Assembly: GCA_000151295.1 (NCBI GenBank)
Contig: GG745357.1
Location: 666,778-690,723 of the forward strand
Direction: 5' to 3'
Length of the DNA stretch: 23,946 nucleotides
Source of the DNA: Allomyces macrogynus ATCC 38327
Lineage: Eukaryota > Blastocladiomycota > Blastocladiomycetes > Blastocladiales > Blastocladiaceae
Made by a program: the position numbers and the translations under genes. Positions 9,040 to 18,590 of this stretch are shown here, in pieces; the stretch's first letter is position 1, and each line of letters begins with the position of its first letter. The notes below the pieces were generated by a model. That model was given only the letters and a program-made list of their open reading frames with translations. It was not told the origin of the DNA and did no database searches.

Positions 9040-9290
9040 AGATGCCCCGGCAAAATTTGGAGAGGGCCACCGAGAAACCTGAGGGGAAATTTGGTCAAAA
9101 GGAAGGGGGAACCTGTGGCCAACACCAAGGGCCAAGGTGTGTGCCGGGATGAAAGGTGCTTCGGCCGAAGCATGGGGGGGAACCCCCAAATTCCCCCCCC
9201 CTTGGGGGTTTTCCTTGGGGGGGGTTTCCCCTCCCCTTCGTCCCTTGTCGTTCGATTCTGGCAAAAAAAATTATTTCTGTTCTGCCCTGC
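9040..9290. other. Homopolymer-laden stretch, probable low-quality sequence
   Basis: Runs of doubled and lengthened bases (AAAATTTGG, GGGGAAATTTGG) worsen to the right, with G7 at 9174-9180, C9 at 9193-9201 and G8 at 9217-9224. The texture is unlike the rest of the window and resembles the tail of a poor read. Underneath, the sequence still resembles the promoter of the other I42 gene. Confidence 0.6.
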
Positions 9291-10267
9291 ACTCTAACCG
9301 CGCTCCACAATGACCAACAAGCCTCGAGCCGCTTACCGCTGGGGCTTCGCCAATACATTGCGAATGTTCTTCGTCCAGCCGCGGCGCGCGCACAGATGTG
9401 CTTCGTTCTCAACTCGATTTTGCGCTTCGGTCGTGTGCAGCGCGTGCGTTGTCCAGAGTTTGCCCTCTGCCCTTGCTGTCATCACATCGAGAGATGAGGG
9501 TCCGGGTCTCCTGGGCGATGGTCGCGCGTATCTACGACATCGTCTACCACAAAAGGACGTGCCCCAAGTGTGGCCCGTGTTCTCGTCAGCAGGTCTTGGG
9601 CCCTTGCAGCCCCTCCATTGCAGCAACGCGGCCATCAATTGGAGCCTGGTCAAGAATGGAGGCGAAAAATATCGTGGTGTGATGATGTCTAATTGCAAAA
9701 TCCTCGTGACACCGCTGAAACGTCAATAGTCGAAGAGTTAATCTCGTTGAGTGCGACCGTCATTTCCAGTTCGCAAATTGGTAGTTGAGCGTCGATGGCA
9801 TGCGTGATGACTGCTGGTATGATACTGAGCTTGTGATAAGGACCCAGCAAGCTTGGCAAGCTCGTCGAATGATCAGTTCGCGCGGAAAAGATTAATTGTG
9901 ACTGCATGAGAAGAACCGCCAGAATCACTCAAAAGCTGACGATAAAGCGTGAAGTAAACGTAACCTGTCTCGTCTAATATGAGCGCGCAACATTTCAAGA
10001 ACTTTTCGCCACAAATGCCAACCACGATCGTTGGCCAAGAACGACGCGTTCGGCCGACGTTCATTCTCGGGACCGGTTATTAGATCTGAGGCAGCTGCGA
10101 TGAATGCAATCCATGCCTTTCAACATTCCAAGCCATCACCGTCAGTCTTTTATTGAATCCGCTCCATGATCCCTTTAACCGCATCACTCTCGCTCTTTCA
10201 TCACAATTGGTGCGCAAGGTGATCTGTATTTCGGACCCAAGCACAGCGCTGCACGTCATTGTCATCG
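9291..10267. other. Intergenic region without a supported gene
   Basis: A plus-strand ORF from ATG 9310 to 9729 (139 codons; CACAATG context) contains AAINWSLVKNGGEKYRG and is the best candidate, but it matches no family I know. A second frame over 9330-9495 reads about as well, which argues against either. From about 9700 the sequence drops in GC. A 79-codon minus ORF (9689-9928) is unsupported. Confidence 0.35.
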
Positions 10268-11149
10268 TCAAAAGAAGTCGGTTTCGTACGACGGAATAAA
10301 ATTGTCGAGCTTTTTTGACGGCGCAAAGAAATCCTCGAGCGACTTGGAGCTCTCAGTCTTGAGCTTGATATTCTCGGCCGCCGCCTCGATTTTGGCCATA
10401 ACGGCCTTGAGCGTCTTGGCGTCCTGGTCGTCGACGAGCCTCGTGGCCACGACCTCCGTCACGAGTTCCTTGAGCATGCAAATCAGAGGCATCATCGTGA
10501 TGTTCCCCGTCGTCTCGAGCTCGAGAGTGCGCGCCGTGCCCGCGGCCTGTCCATTCTGCGTGCACTTGGTGTGCAAAAACTCTTGCAGCGACGCAAACTG
10601 ATCGCGCTGCTTCTTGAACTCACCCATTTCGCCCTTGATCCCGTCGAGATGCCCCTCGGCCATTTTCTTCTTCCCCTGCGCGTCGTACTGGCCCGTCTCG
10701 AGCTCGGCCAGGCACGCGCGCATGTCGTCGTACCGCTTGCGCTGCTGGAAATCGTCGTTTTTGCGCTCGTCAAGTACCGCGCGCGAGTTTTCCACGTCCT
10801 TGGTCGACACGGCGACGCCAATCTGTCCGATTACGGAGAAATTCTGGATCAGTCGCCGAAAAATCTGGGTAGATAAGAGGCAGAAACGTTTGAAACGAAC
10901 CTCAAGGGCTTCTTCTTCTTGACCTGCCGCCGGTACTCGGCCCCAGTGTCGTTGTGAGCCTGCCAAGTGCGGTCGCGCGATGCGCCTCCACCTCACGCAT
11001 GAGACCCCACTGCTGGTCGACCTGATTTTTGAACTCGTTCAGCTTGGCACTCGCCACCGTGAAATCACGGTCGCGTCGTCAATGGCCTTGACGAGATCCT
11101 TTTGCATGACGAGCGTGGCCGAGACGTGGGTGACGAGGTCCTGCAGCAT
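10268..11149 (-). pseudogene. 5'-deleted, frameshifted paralogue of the lectin-helical gene
   Basis: The helical part is clearly homologous to the gene at 20159-21741: shared IGQIGVAVSTKDVEN, QQRKRYDD, ITMMPLI and SSKSLEDFFA. The last segment is an uninterrupted ORF (10268 to about 10850), with a C-terminal extension ending PSYETDFF that the other copy lacks. The upstream coding part (11149 to about 10920) aligns with the paralogue but breaks frame at least twice, near 11070 and near 10960. The B-lectin exon and the first part of the helical region are missing: promoter-proximal sequence joins directly to the paralogue's internal ATGCTGCAGGA. An intron equivalent to 21158-21234 may remain near 10840-10920. 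It is most likely a pseudogene, although a shorter helical protein from the intact 3' ORF cannot be excluded. Confidence 0.75.
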
Positions 11150-11200
11150 CGTGTGGACCTTAAGCAAAGACGAAGAGAACCACTGACGGAGGGAGTTCAA

Positions 11201-11206
11201 TTTATA
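11201..11206 (-). promoter_or_regulatory. TATA box upstream of the lectin-helical pseudogene
   Basis: The minus strand reads TGTATAAATTGAACTC, nearly identical to CGTATAAATTGAGCTC at the intact paralogue (19981-19996). It lies 52 bases above the ATG at 11149, so the promoter was copied with the gene. Confidence 0.65.
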
Positions 11207-12209
11207 CAGCAAGCTAGATGCTGGTTTGCTGGTTTGCTCCTTAATCCATGGACTGCGGACTGGTCCGCTGTTCTTCCTTTGGCGCTGGTCCCTGCGGTTG
11301 GAAGGAATGGTGGAATTTGGGCTCGATTAGGCAAGTCTTGAAGTAGAGAGAATCACGCGTTGAGCACGAATGGCAGCACGACTGCAAGCACACTCTGAAG
11401 TTTAAACATATTTGAACCGTGTGGTAAATAATTATCATCCAGCAGCAACTGAAAAGCGTCAGCGAATGTATGAAACGAAGAGTGTTTGCGCAGGCGGCCA
11501 CTTCTCTATTGACGCAGTCGTTTCCTGTCATCACAGTCGGTTGGTCAACAGGAGGGAAAATCATGGCGTTTCGTCGTCCATCAAATTAAAAGAGCCTCAA
11601 CTTACCTCTGGAATCTGTTTGGGACACTGACAAGAGACACAAGACTGCTTGTCCTCAGGTTGTTGCTTGGAGTTCAGTTTCATCAGGTTTGGCGCTAAGT
11701 CATCGTTCCACAACTTTGGCTGTGAAGCTGACGTGCGGGCAGCTCCGATCAGATGAATGGCTTCCTCAATTCGAGATGGTTGCATTTATCGGGACAGCGC
11801 ATGCTCTGCAGCATGGCGGATGCTTTTCGGACTTGGTCCACCTGAGCGTTCCGATTAATTCACGTCGCAGATATGTTGATGCTCAAGTAATGATGCGATT
11901 CCCGCGCTGCCAATGTGCAACGCTTCACTCGGCCGGTCCAACCGCGTGGAAGATGAATGAATCCGTATCCCCCCGAGTTGTCCACCTAGGCTGGCACCGG
12001 TCGTCCACCCACTGTCTCGATTGCTGCAAGCCTGCAAGGACGGGAAGTGCAACAGGATCAAGGCGTGCGGTGGAGTCCATCCACGTGACCGCGGCTGACG
12101 TTGGCAACAACCATTTCTTTGGTCGTGATCACTCAAGTCGACTTTCGACACCGCGGTGAACGAACCATCGCTGGATCCGACGCGCCCCGCCCACGCCACT
12201 CCCCGCACC
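11207..12209. other. Lower-GC intergenic region; one possible unrecognised exon
   Basis: On the minus strand 11785-11609 reads as about 59 codons (contains GAARTSASQPKLWNDD and CVSCQCPKQIPE), then a perfect GTAAGT donor. A second frame just upstream holds a Cys motif (MRCPDKCNHL). Codon use is less GC-rich than in neighbouring genes. This may be a fragment of a mobile element or a foreign gene; I cannot assign it. Nothing else is seen. Confidence 0.25.
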
Positions 12210-14652
12210 ATGACCATCACCGCCGGCCCGACGGCCACGCAGATCGTGGGCGCGACCCTGCCGGACCTCGACGCCGCGCTCGTCGAGTACGTGGTCGGCA
12301 CCGTCGCCGACGCCGACCCCAACGACTTCCCCAACGCGTCGGCGCTCGAAGACTTTCTCGGCCCCGTCCTCGTTGCCGAAGACTGCGACCCCAAGGCCGT
12401 GCGCACGCTCTGCGCGCAGCTCCTCCCGCTCGTCGGCCAGTCGCGACGTGCACGACGACGANNNNNNNNNNNNNNNNNNNNNNNNNNNNNNNNNNNNNNN
12501 NNNNNNNNNNNNNNNNNNNNNNNNNNNNNNNNNNNNNNNNNNNNNNNNNNNNNNNNNNNNNGCTCACTTCAGCACAAGCTAGTACCTGACGGGCGTGAAT
12601 GACGATATCAAGCACGTCGGCGCAAAGCGCGTCGCGACGCGCGTCGATGAGAAGAAGCTTGAAAAGGCCGAGTTGAAACTCAAGATGAAGATGGAGAAGC
12701 GCAATGCGACGGTCGAGGTCAGCTTCAAGGTCATTGACAAGCCCGCGGGCCCGAAGCCGTTGTCGGACGCGCAAATCCAGGCGATTTTGGCCGCGCGTGG
12801 ACGCAACAATGACATTCACCTCGAGAACTTTGACGTGTCGCACGCGGGCCTGCGCATCTTGACCAACGCCAACCTGTCGCTCGTCTACACGCGCCGGTAC
12901 GGCCTCGTCGGGCGTAACGGTATCGGCAAGTCGGTACGTCCTAACTTCGCTTGTCGCTCGCCATGTTTACCCACAGCCCAGCGTCACTGACCAATCATTC
13001 TTTACCAGACGCTCCTCCGTGCCATTTCCTCGCGCGAGATCCCGGCCATGGACAAGTTCAAGCACGTGTCGATTGGCCACGTGGAGCAGGAACTGACGGG
13101 CGACGACATGACCTGCCTCGAGTCGGTCATGAAGGCCGACGTCTACCGCGAGTACCTGTTGCGGCAAGAAGCCACGATCAACGCGCAAATGAATGAGCTC
13201 GCGGACGGCAAGGCGCTCGCGTCGGGCGAGACCATGGCTTCGCTCGAGCACAAGCTCAAGCAGGTCTTGCAAAAGATGGAGGACATTGACGCCAACTCGG
13301 CCGAGGCGCGCGCCGCGTCGATTCTCGGCGGTCTCGGGTTCAGTCCGGACGCGCAGCGGCGCAAGACCAAGGAGTTTTCCGGTGGGTGGAAGATGCGCAT
13401 CGCCTTGGCACGCGCGCTGTTTACTCGCCCGGATTTGCTCCTGCTCGACGAACCGACCAACCATCTCGATATCCCGGCGGTCGTGTGGCTCGCCAACTAC
13501 CTGCAAAAGTGGCCGTCGACGCTTCTCGTCGTCTCGCACGATCGCGAGTTCCTTGATGCGGTCGCGACCGACATTATCCACCAGCACGACGAGCGACTCG
13601 ACGTCTACCGCGGCAATTTCTCCAACTTTGAAAAGACGCGCGACGAGCGAGTCAAGCAGGCGCAGCGCGAATACGACTCGCAAATGGAGTACCGGCGGCA
13701 CTTGCAGGCGTTTGTCGACCGGTGGCGGTATAATGCGAAAAAGGCGGCGCAGGCGCAGTCGAAAATCAAGATTTTGGAGAAGTTGCCGGAACTCGAGGTG
13801 CCCACCGAGGAAGTGCAGGTCACGTTTGCGTTCCCGGACCCGGAAAAGATTTCGCCGCCGATCTTGCAAATGGACGAGGTGACGTTTGCGTACGGGCCGG
13901 ATTCCCCGCCGATTATCAGGAATGCAACGATCGACGTGCAGCTCACGTCGCGTGTCGCTGTGGTTGGGCCCAACGGGGCGGGTAAGGTACGGTGCCGCTT
14001 TGTTTTCTTGCAAGGTGTATTTGAACCCACGCTCACCGCTTCTTCTGCTCAATAGTCGACGGTGTTGAAACTGCTCACGGGCCAGCTCGACCCAAACAAG
14101 GGCCGCGTCTTCAGGCACGGGCGCCTGCGGTTTGCCTTCTTCTCGCAGCACCACGTCGACGCCCTCGAGGACTTGTCGCTCACGCCCGTGCAGTTCCTCG
14201 CGAAAAACTTCCCGGGTCACCAAGACGAAGAGTATCGCCGACAGCTCGGTTGTTTTGGTATCTCTGGTCGTGTCGGTTTGCAGTCGATGGGCACGCTCTC
14301 CGGTGGTCAAAAGTCGCGTGTCGTGTTTGCGTCGCTGGCGCTACAGCGGCCAAGGTACAGTTTTGAAGTGGATGCATTTCGAGGGTCGAGGAGATGCAAA
14401 CTGACTGACAGCGACGACTTGTATAGTTTGCTCATTCTCGACGAACCGAGTAACCATCTCGATTTCATGTCGGTCGATTCGCTTGCCGAGGCGCTCAACC
14501 AGTTCAAGGGCGGCGTCATCATGGTCTCGCACGATCAGCGGTTCATCGACATGGTGTGCAACGAGATTTGGGTGTGCGAGAACGGCACGCTCACCAAGTT
14601 TGCCGGCGACAGTATCAAGGAGTACGCCGCGACGCTGCCCATGCCCGAGTAA
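12210..14652 (+). CDS. ABC-F ATPase, ABCF3/GCN20 type (contains assembly gap)
   Basis: Cytosolic twin-ATPase without membrane domains. Family members of this type bind GCN1/ribosomes and act in GCN2-dependent amino-acid control. Start: CACCATG at 12210. The N-terminal about 80 residues form the PWI-like domain of ABCF3 (NDFPNASALEDFLGPVL). Exon 1 enters the N gap at 12462. Later exons are 12583-12933, 13009-13986, 14056-14354 and 14427-14652. ATPase 1: Walker A GRNGIGKST split by an intron, signature FSGGWKMRIALA, Walker B LLLLDEPTNHLD, VVSHDREF. ATPase 2: GPNGAGKST, also intron-split, LSGGQKSRVVFA, LLILDEPSNHLD, MVSHDQRF. Introns: 12934-13008, 13987-14055 and 14355-14426; the last is 72 nt, in frame and stop-free. 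An acceptor CTAG just after the gap (12579-12582) ends another intron. All catalytic motifs are intact, so it is probably functional. Confidence 0.93.
12462..12561. other. Assembly gap of 100 N
   Basis: A round 100 N run, a conventional placeholder of unknown true length. It removes the region between the N-terminal domain and the linker of the ABC-F protein, including the donor of the intron that ends at 12582. Confidence 0.99.
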
Positions 14653-14686
14653 ACCGAGCGTTAAGGAGGCGGAGTGTGTTTGGCTG

Positions 14687-14704
14687 GTGTGTGTGTGTGT
14701 GTGT
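14687..14704 (+). repeat. (GT)9 microsatellite
   Basis: Eighteen bases of alternating GT in the 3' region of the ABC-F gene, followed by an AT-rich TTTATATA element near 14716 that may serve 3' end formation. Confidence 0.9.
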
Positions 14705-14869
14705 CTTGGAGATCATTTTATATACACGCAGATCACACAGCAACAGATTCGGTTCAAATCGATTTCCTGAGCTCCAAAAGAGAATGGAGTGATCGTGTCA
14801 CATACGTATTTACAAAATCCTCTCTCCTCTCCGCTCTTCCTCCTCGGTCGTGCACGTCCAGTTCCTTCC

Positions 14870-17585
14870 TCACGTCCCTCGACCCTTCTCCCCACCCGCA
14901 CCATGCTTGCGGAACATCCACAACGCGCGCAACGAAAACGTTTCCGACGCCGGACTCGCCGCTGGACTCTCAGCCTTGGCAAATGCATGCTCATCCTCAA
15001 TCGAGTCGCGGTCCGACGTCATAATCGACAGCGACCCGGACACCGAACTCGCCGACAACGATGCGCGCCTTCCCTCCATCGCCCCACCGTGCCCCTCGGC
15101 CAGCACCGCCATTCCGCGCTTCACCGACTGCGCGTACCGCGCCGTCCCCGACGCCGGCGCGCCGCCACGGCGGCGTGTCGTGTCGGCCGCGTGTGCGAGC
15201 CACGTGGGCGACGAGGAACTCCCATCGGCGTCGGTCGCAAAAGACGAGAAGATGCCAGTCGCCGTGGAGGCGGACAGAGCCATGACGGGCGCGGTGCCCG
15301 GGGATTGCGCGGACGTCGCGGTCGAGAGGAGCGCCGATGGGCCCGTCGGGAGCATGGCCGGCGCGGTCGTCAGGATGTGCCGTGGCGGGAGGCTTGACGG
15401 CGACGCGGTCGGCGCCGACATGGCCGACCGGAGCGGGTGTGGCTCGCCAGTGGTGGTGGCAGTGGTCACAGCACCGGGCAGGTCGCCCATGGACGTGGCC
15501 GAGCGGCTGGCTGGTGCCGGCGCCGGTGTCGGTTTCGGGTAAAACAGGCCGCCGTCCATTTCGGCCGACGGGCAAAAACAGAAATCGTCCATATTCGGCA
15601 AGACCATGGACGTATTGATCACGTCGCGCAATTTGCCCTCGATGAAATCGAGTACGAGCCCGAGTCGCAATTGCTTGGCGTTGACGACCGGTTCCGCGCA
15701 CAGGTTCACGTCGGGCGGGGCCACAAACCCGACCCAGACGCGGTTCGACGGCGGCGCGCGCATCAGAATCCGGATCCGCCCGCGGAGTGCACGCATCGTG
15801 ACGCCCAGGACCACAGGGACGCGGAAGTCGTATCCGGAAGACGACGAGGACGCGGTGGCGGAAGTCGGGCTCGACGCAAGGTCCGGATTCGCGCTAGTAC
15901 CACTGCCGCCGAGTTTCTGCGTTATCGATGCGACGGCGTTCCCGAGCGATAGGACCACGTCCGTCGACAACTCGATCCGTGCACCCCCATCATACGAGAC
16001 ATCCACCTCGACCTCGACCTGTCCCGCCGGATCGAGCGCGACCAAGACCGGGTCCGTGAACATGGGCGCGGCAGTGCCTGTATCGACGCTCGACACGCGC
16101 GTATTCGTCAAGAAAGATGGTGTCGGCAACTTGTCGAGTTTCTTGTGCACTTTGGCGAGAATCATGGCTCGGATCGAGTCATGCGCGCGCACCGATAGGA
16201 AGAACCGGCCGATCAGAGCGTTCAGCCACGCCATGGAATTGGCCTCGAGGCCCGTACGCGGCGGGAGAGAGGTGGGTGGCGGCGCGTCCCATTCGTCGAG
16301 CGGCGTGCTCGGGTCTGCGGCGGCCGGGTGGTGGTGCCCGTGCAGCCGCGCGATGAGCGACCGGTAGTGCGTCATGTAGTCGCGTGTGCACACGCGTTCG
16401 CGCCGGCCCGTCGCCGACGCGCGGCGGAGAGCGAGATACCAGGCCTCCTTTTCTATCGAATGAATGACCAAGAAACAAGAAACGACCGTCAGCGACAGAT
16501 CCATAACGGGTGCGCAGCAAACCAAGTGTTCCATTGATTGAATCTTTCAACAGTACCGAGTGCGGTCGTCGCATACAGAAAGTAGTCCCGCTGGTGCTCG
16601 GGCGGCCGGTCGGTACCATCCATAGCCAGCGACCGGTCAGACCTGGCAGCCAAGGACCGCGCGTCGCCCCCCTCATCCGCGCTCGGGTCGTCGGCCTCCA
16701 CTTTCGACAACCAAATGGGCGAATCCTTGACAAAGCACTCGACGTCGTCGAAGAATCCCGGCGGTGCAGCCGTACATGGTGCAGCGGGAGCAAGATCACG
16801 CCCACACACTCGAGCAGCGACGCGTCCTCGTAGAGGAACAGCGAGTGGTGCCGCAAAACGCCAAAACACATGGGCGATCGTGCACGCTCGTAACCCGCGG
16901 AAGTACTCCCACCGGGCGTCGGCGGCAATGGCGGCGGCGTAGCGGCCGCGTCGGACCCACGGCGCTTGACGGACGGTCCGGGCACGCTGCTCGCCGTATC
17001 AGCCGCGACACTCGCGCTCTTGGCCATCAACACGCCCTTGAGCGCGGACGTGATGGACTTGGTCCGCGTGCGCTTGGCCGGTGCGCCACCACCAGCGGCA
17101 GAACTGCTGTCCGCAGCGGTCGTGCGGTGTGCGGCCGCGTACGACGCCCACGACCCGTCATTGATGATCGGGTCCGCTGTGGCGGTCGGATTGCCCGCGG
17201 GTGCATCAGGTGTGGGCTCGTCGAAAGGGCGCCGGTAGACGCGCAACCACCCCATGCAATGACTCGGTCCAGGCGGTTCCGGACTGTCGTCGTCATCCTG
17301 CGGCGCGTCGGTTGCGACGGGTGGCACGTCGCGTTCGCGCAAGAGTTGTGCGAGCGCGCCCGCCGAGGACCGGTGCGCGGTGCTTGTGGATACGGTATGC
17401 TTTCCGGGCGGTGCGCGCGAGTCTTTCTTGGCGTCGTTGTCGCGGAGGCCAAAGAGTTTGGCGAGGTGCAGGGCGATTCCGACGGCCAGGACAATGGCCA
17501 CCACCACGCCGGCGACCAGGCCGAACAGGAACGCCGAGCCGAGCGCGACGAAGGTTGACGACGCGCTTGATGCGTCGGAGACCAT
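14870..17585 (-). CDS. ER-anchored PH-SMP lipid-transfer protein (Nvj2/TEX2-like), one frameshift
   Basis: Predicted membrane-contact-site lipid transporter. From ATG 17585: a single TM segment (about 12-42); a disordered stretch; a PH domain split by a long insert, with first strand MGWLRVYRRPFDE (about 111-123), resuming at LRHHSLFLYEDASLLECVGV (about 244) and closing with EKEAWYLALRRAS; then an SMP domain from NSMAWLNALIGRFF to VLPNMDDF; and a Ser/Ala/Thr-rich tail to 14870. An intron at 16453-16556 (GTACTG to GATAG, 104 nt, branch-like GCTGACGG) joins YATTAL to EKEAW. A single-base loss near 16763 shifts frame inside the PH domain, between VRLH and PPGFFDDVECF. With one base added, the spliced length is exactly 871 codons including the stop. 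The preserved fold on both sides favours a sequence error over a pseudogene. The order TM-PH-SMP matches yeast Nvj2 and animal TEX2. Confidence 0.87.
16453..16556 (-). other. Intron in the PH-SMP gene
   Basis: Donor GTACTG, acceptor CGATAG. Splicing restores a continuous PH-domain C-terminal helix (ATTAL plus EKEAWYLAL). Without splicing the upstream frame reaches a stop. Confidence 0.8.
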
Positions 17586-18089
17586 GTTCGCGGGCAGCAG
17601 CGAGGCGGGTACGAGTTGAAAGGTGATAGTCGACCGCGAGGGGACGAGCGTGGGAGCGATCAGGTTGTCGTGCTTGCTGGCGCCGCTGGCAGGGCCAATA
17701 ATCGACGAGCTGTGCTTCTCCTTGCCGTCCGTGCTCTCCGCCGTTGTTGGGCGTGGATTGCGGGTGGTTGCAGAGCGATGTCGTGGTCGCGTTGGTGGGA
17801 TTGGAGGAGGACGCCGGCGTCAAGAGTGCGGGGAAGTGTCGACGGTGCACCAGCACGGAACAGCACGTCATCAACGCCTTGATGCACTTGCCACGCGACC
17901 GCGTCGAACACAACGATCCCCACAACAATAAATCCCAACGAACCTCCTTGTGTACAATCAAGCTGGCCATCACTTGCGGCGTCGCATTTCCATTTATTCA
18001 ATGTCATGGCCGGTGCGACGAGGTGAACGCATCGTTGATCGATTCGACGCGCCTGGCCTGATAGACACGACCAACGACAACAATTGCGA
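17586..18089. other. Intergenic region between the PH-SMP gene and the kinesin relic
   Basis: 5' region of the minus-strand PH-SMP gene. No TATA box and no convincing ORF is seen; overlapping ORFs on both strands have shadow-like composition. Confidence 0.45.
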
Positions 18090-18590
18090 CGCGCTCCTGG
18101 CCCACTGGCCCGATATGTTCCCCGCGAGTGCCAACGGCCCATTTTTTGGCACGACTGTCTTCATGTACGGTAAGACGGGTACGGGCAAGGCCTACACTAT
18201 GGCCGCCATCACGGAGGCACGTTCAACCATCATTGTTCTGCTGCAGTGGCGCCGTTCCTCCATTGTTCTCTGGCTAAACGCGCCATCACACCCTTCCGCT
18301 TCCATTCGGCACATCCCACAAACCACAGTTCATTTGCAAGAACCTCTTGCCGCCGACCATGGCCTCGATGTGATGTTGACTATCCTGGATCTGTTCAACG
18401 AAGGCACTGAGGCCTCGTTTACCGAGATGTCGACGGCAAGGTGCACTCAAGGGCGCGCAGGAGCGCGTGCTCAACAACCCAGTGCACGTCACGGAGGCCG
18501 TGCGCGCGGCCATGCAGGCACGGCATACAGTTGCGACGGCTCGGAACACGACGTACGTCCATCTTTTGTGAGCGCAAGTTTGCGGAGCCA
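18090..18590 (+). pseudogene. Kinesin motor-domain relic
   Basis: The frame reads TTVFMYGKTGTGKAYTM (P-loop near 18163-18201). This corresponds to the kinesin motif GQTGTGKTYTM but with Lys for Gln and Ala for the Mg-coordinating Thr. Later pieces in different frames still resemble a motor domain: TILDLFNEGTEASFTEM, then DGKVH after a shift, and LNNPVHVTEAVRAAM with QARHTVATARNTT, reminiscent of the segment before the SSRSH switch I motif. At least two frame breaks, no N-terminal motor start, no SSRSH and no downstream neck or stalk are found. It is a broken fragment, not an active motor. Confidence 0.65.

Noticed and set aside
8215..9297. 360-codon plus-strand ORF with HLRHxRH repeats
   Set aside because: It is the antisense of the one-domain I42 gene and the low-quality stretch.
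12156..12209. GTG start for the ABC-F gene
   Set aside because: The ATG at 12210 has a CACCATG context and begins where the family's N-terminal domain begins.
12967..14310. 447-codon minus-strand ORF
   Set aside because: It lies antisense to ABC-F exons, whose Walker and signature motifs are unmistakable; the ORF is a composition artefact.
16179..16760. Continuation of the PH-SMP ORF in its original frame past 16763
   Set aside because: The sequence becomes Arg/Thr-rich and loses the PH fold, while the neighbouring frame carries the PH and SMP motifs.
17293..17973. 226-codon minus-strand ORF overlapping the PH-SMP N-terminus
   Set aside because: It is in a different frame from the TM segment, lacks domain signals, and crosses the probable promoter.
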